Shown in pieces: positions 60,924-64,000 of a DNA stretch of 64,000 nucleotides (positions are counted from its first letter, which is position 1; the number at the start of each line of letters is the position of its first letter). Origin of the DNA: Megamerina dolium (Eukaryota > Arthropoda > Insecta > Diptera > Megamerinidae); assembly GCA_963854835.1 (NCBI GenBank), contig OY978525.1:3987501-4051500 (forward strand). Reading direction: 5' to 3'. A program made the position numbers and the translations under genes. The notes under the pieces are model-generated. The model was not told the DNA's origin. It saw only the letters and a list, made by a program, of their open reading frames with translations, and made no database searches.

Positions 60924-62484
60924 ATACCCTGCATAATGCAATATGCATGGTATATTCATTTCGGTCAGATGTTTGTGTCCACTTGAAGGAATCTCCGGAG
61001 ATATAGACATGGATATATATTCGTGATCAGCGTCGATTAAATTTTCGATTTAACGATGTCCGTCCGTCCGTCCGTCCGTCCGTCTGTCTGTCACCTGGCT
61101 GGTTCGCACGATAACTTGAGTAAATATTGAGCTATTTCGATGAAATTTGGCATAAGTAATCTATGATCCAAGAGTACGGAGGGGATTGATATTGGGCATG
61201 ATCGGTCAATAACCACGCCCACACCAAGCATTCAAAGCGACTAACCTCGAAATTTTCAAAATCTTTACCTTGCTATAACTCACACAATATACCACTTGGG
61301 ACAACAATATTTTGCACATAGAGTTATATTATACTACTATATAACCTCACCAAAAGTGGATGAGCCACGCCTACTTTCTAGCGTAGCTCCCATACAAAGT
61401 GTCTGTACTTCTTTTAAATTGAAACTGCTGTAACTTCTACAATCTTCTGTCTAGAATAACCATAATTGACACTTAGATTAACACGGTAGTCGGAAATAAT
61501 ATGGCAGAAAATCAATGTGCCACGCCCACTCCTTTTTGGGTCTCCCATACAAAGTTGTGGAAATTAAAAAAAATGTTACCGGTTATAACTTGCAAACTAT
61601 TCAGCGTAGAATAACGAGATTTAAGGTGTGGATTAGTATTGTACGAGCAACTAGGCTCACAGAAAATGGGCGTACCACGCCCAGTGTTTATCGTAGCCCC
61701 CATACAAATTTTAAATTGAAACAGCTGTAACTTCGGCAATCTTCTGTCTAGAATAACCATAATTGACACTTAAATTAATATCGTAGTCGGCAAAAATCTG
61801 GCAGAAAATGAGTGTGCCACGCCCACTCCTTCATGGGTCTCCCATACAAAGTCGAGTGAATTAAACTAAAATTTTAAGCTCCATAGCTTACAAACCATTT
61901 AGCCTAGGACAACGAGACTTAGGGTATGGATTAGTATTGTACGAGCAACTAGGCTCACAGAAAATGGGCGCACCACGCCCAGTGTTTATCGTAGCCCCCA
62001 TACAAATTTTAAATTGAAACAGCTGTAACTTAGGCAATCTTATGTCTAGAATAACCATAATTGACACTTAAATTAATATCGTAGTCGGAAATAATCTGGC
62101 GAAAAATCAGCGTACAACGCCCACTTCTTATTGGGGCTCCCATACAAAGTTGAGGAAATTAAACAAAAATGTTAACCACCATAACTTAGAAACTATTCAA
62201 CGTAGGACACCAAATTTAAGGTGTGGATTAACATTGAAAAATTAATTGGATTTATTAGAAAGTGGTAAGCCACGCCCACTTTTTATATAGCTCCCATACT
62301 AAGCCTCGGAATTATCTTAAAATCCTTTTACTTCGTTAAAGTCAACCATATTTCGGGTGTAAATTAGTAGTATATGCAAAAATTGTTTCTCGAAAAGTGG
62401 AAATAAAAAAAAGTTGGATATTCGAGTAAACTTTTTATATATAAATCTACATATGCAGGGTATAGTTAGGTCGGCCCTAGCCGA
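60924..62484. mobile_element. Non-coding TATACCCTGCA element with 297-bp internal repeats and 3' hairpin
   Basis: The ends TATACCCTGCA (60924-60934) and TGCAGGGTATA (62454-62464) are inverted. Just beyond the right end the GC hairpin GTCGGCCCTAGCCGAC (about 62472-62487) closes the unit. After a (CCGT/CTGT) microsatellite (61058-61092), three copies of a roughly 297-bp unit follow, with CTGTAACTTC..CAATCTTCTG at 61429, 61726 and 62023. Each unit contains CCACGCCCA and CTCCCATACAAAG motifs. No frame encodes a recognisable protein. I recall similar CCACGCCCAC/GTCCGTCCGT sequences bounded by TATACCC..GGGTATA in other dipterans, so this is probably an old, widely shared non-autonomous element. The class is unknown. 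Confidence 0.7.
61058..61092. repeat. (CCGT)n/(CTGT)n microsatellite
   Basis: About six CCGT units are followed by two CTGT units, at a fixed place near the left end of the TATACCCTGCA element. Confidence 0.9.
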
Positions 62485-62679
62485 CTGTAAGGAGATTTTT
62501 TTTATTTAAAATTGGTTCTCATCGCTTCCAGAAGTAGAGTTAGGAAGTAAGTATGATCAGCACAAAGAAGAGAGCATAAATGAATGCGACTCGGTAATAT
62601 AATTGATCCCACTAGAGGCATTCTGGGAGTGGTGCATGCAAATAACAAATAAAAACAATGTCGATTTTTGTAGATGTAG

Positions 62680-62870
62680 CTCAAAACCCTTGTGACATCA
62701 CTTTTTTCGAGCTTTGTCACAGAGTTCTTTTAGAAGCCTTTTCATGGCAAGTTATTACTGCCGGAAGCATTGCCAATTGGTGGGTAACATTCGAAAGGAA
62801 AATCTTTACGATATTAAAATTGTTCTTCAGTCAGGGATTGAAGCCACAATATATAGATTAGCAGGCCAAC
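62680..62870 (-). mobile_element. LINE-related fragment (copy d), tail missing
   Basis: Read on the minus strand it contains AACTCTGTGACAAAGCTCG, AAGTGATGTCACAAG and, further 5', CAATTGGCAATGCTTCCGG, which match copies a-c. The 3' TTTA tail is absent; the fragment stops at CTTGTGACATCAC, so it was broken after insertion. CTACTGAGCT-like sequence near 62870 also matches 8150. Confidence 0.6.
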
Positions 62871-64000
62871 CACTGAGCTGCCTATACTAAATTTACTTCA
62901 GAGCTTAATTTTAATCATGAATGCGGCCAAAAGTTCTTATTTGTATATTCGCTGATAAAATTTTACTGTTTTTTTTTGTTTGGTAGTATTTTTTTCAAAC
63001 AAATCCATCGTTTCATGAATATGGCGACCATTAGACACTAATATGTGACAGATATCTCTCTCAAAAACCTATCAACCACAAAAAGCTCTCTATGTAAGAA
63101 CATACTTATATTTGAAAACTCTATTCATGTGAGACTATTCCTTTTTTTGTTCTTAAAAAAATACCGAAAATCTTGGGATCGTGAAAAGCCTCCACGATTA
63201 TTGGCTGCCCTATTGTGCTGCATGTGTACTTTATTTGTTGCATTTTCATCGCCTTTTAATTGGTTTGTTGTTGTTGTTTCTAATATCGGCGGCACATGTC
63301 ACAAAAGCACTTAACCATTTCAGTGATCACGTTTACCTTGTACATATGCATGTGTCTGTGCATGTATAGAATTAAGGGGGAGTTTTTCTTATTAGTTCTA
63401 ATTTCTTTCATCATTTATCTTCATCAGTTTATTCTTTGTAGTTTGTTTTTTTTTTCTAGATATCATGATTCACTTGGTGTTGAGTTTTAGTTGGGTTTAA
63501 CTTCTTTAATTAGTGACTATGTGACTGACTGAACCGGTTACTTCATACTTGCGTACATAATTGTCTAGACGTAATTTGATTGCGTAATTTGTGATGCGAA
63601 ATTAAATTATATGCAGATCAAAGTTCAATAAAATTTATTACGTACTTATGAAATTAAATAATTTTTGTCAAATATAATCTCTATTGTCTATTTTTTGTAT
63701 TTATTGTGGATCCATTTGACCACACGTACTTATGATAATATAAAAATATGAAAATATAACATGAATTAGGGAAAATAGAATATATTTTTGTATTTTAAAA
63801 ATATATTTTCTATCATCAAAGTCAATGCCGTTCGTACATATGTTTCTGGCCCATTGAATCATTAATAAAATTATGTGACACACACGCATAGTGACAATTC
63901 ATTAATAACATTGGACTTTAAAATTATATGTTCCTACATACTTTGTAATTGTACAAAAAAAAAAGCAGCAGCGGAATTAAAAAGAATATAAAACAATATT
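62871..64000. other. AT-rich stretch to the window end, nothing recognised
   Basis: No gene or element is supported. There is a short TTG repeat near 63265 and AT-rich low-complexity sequence. Confidence 0.5.

Noticed and set aside
60924..62484. Helitron assignment for the TATACCCTGCA element
   Set aside because: A 3' hairpin is present, but the CTRR terminus, the TC start and an A/T insertion site are not, and the termini are inverted repeats.
1..64000. CRISPR arrays, operons, riboswitches or bacterial-type features
   Set aside because: Spliced genes, poly(A) signals and fly transposons show eukaryotic nuclear DNA; no regularly spaced direct repeats of CRISPR type were seen.

Overview
The window is nuclear DNA of a higher dipteran, most likely a tephritid fruit fly. 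Three things point there. First, the base composition is AT-rich and full of CAA/TTG, TA and GA simple repeats. Second, the protein-coding genes read closest, from memory, to Drosophila ribbon, Fkbp12, a Kelch F-box gene (FBXO42 type) and mip40, which I recall as lying on chromosome arm 2R; the grouping therefore looks like conserved Muller C content. Third, several LINE tails carry a 3' sequence (GTTCGG..TCGGCT..GTAGGTCC..GCTCGGCCAA followed by TTTA repeats) that I recall from tephritid genomes. No search was run, so the species is not determined.

All five host genes are on the + strand. (1) A ribbon-like BTB/Pipsqueak transcription factor has coding exons at 22414-23760 and 24147-25259. A 9.7-kb upstream intron may start at a donor at 12610. 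(2) A five-exon C2H2 zinc-finger gene of 817 aa lies at 33350-36076; I do not recognise its orthologue. (3) A complete two-exon FKBP12 gene lies at 43105-43581. (4) An FBXO42-type F-box/Kelch gene lies at 45167-47467. (5) An intronless mip40/LIN37-like gene lies at 48469-49254. The set contains a developmental transcription factor, a prolyl isomerase, a ubiquitin-ligase adaptor and a subunit of the DREAM/Myb-MuvB complex. They share orientation and are spaced as independent genes, so no common pathway is implied.

The rest is a dense collection of mobile elements. 1-1390 is a LINE fragment on the minus strand. 2585-4139 is a unit bounded by inverted repeats. Truncated LINE 3' ends lie near 5.5, 8.3, 57.4 and 62.8 kb. 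17051-17762 is a TTAA-flanked non-autonomous element inside the ribbon intron. 20456-20543 is an almost perfect 88-nt hairpin. 29117-30759 is a structurally intact Tc1-type transposon with an uninterrupted 346-aa D34E transposase and IR/DR ends. 31.1-33.0 kb is a nest of MITE and foldback repeats just upstream of the zinc-finger gene. Further MITEs lie at 38.7, 39.8 and 51.5 kb, a decayed D34D-type mariner at 53.6-54.2 kb, and a TAA-flanked element at 55.5-56.2 kb. 57635-58940 is a mariner/maT-like element whose transposase has only two premature stops. 60924-62464 is a 1.54-kb non-coding element built of about 297-bp repeats, closed by TATACCCTGCA termini and a GC hairpin. The stretch after mip40 (49.3-64 kb) contains no recognisable host coding exon, only two weak candidates for non-coding first exons.

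The strongest leads are the Tc1 element that may still be mobile, the near-intact maT-like element, the non-coding TATACCCTGCA element, the 88-nt hairpin, and the two introns (in FKBP12 and the F-box gene) that keep frame and have no stop, so that retention would give longer proteins. I saw nothing that amounts to a wholly new multi-gene system.
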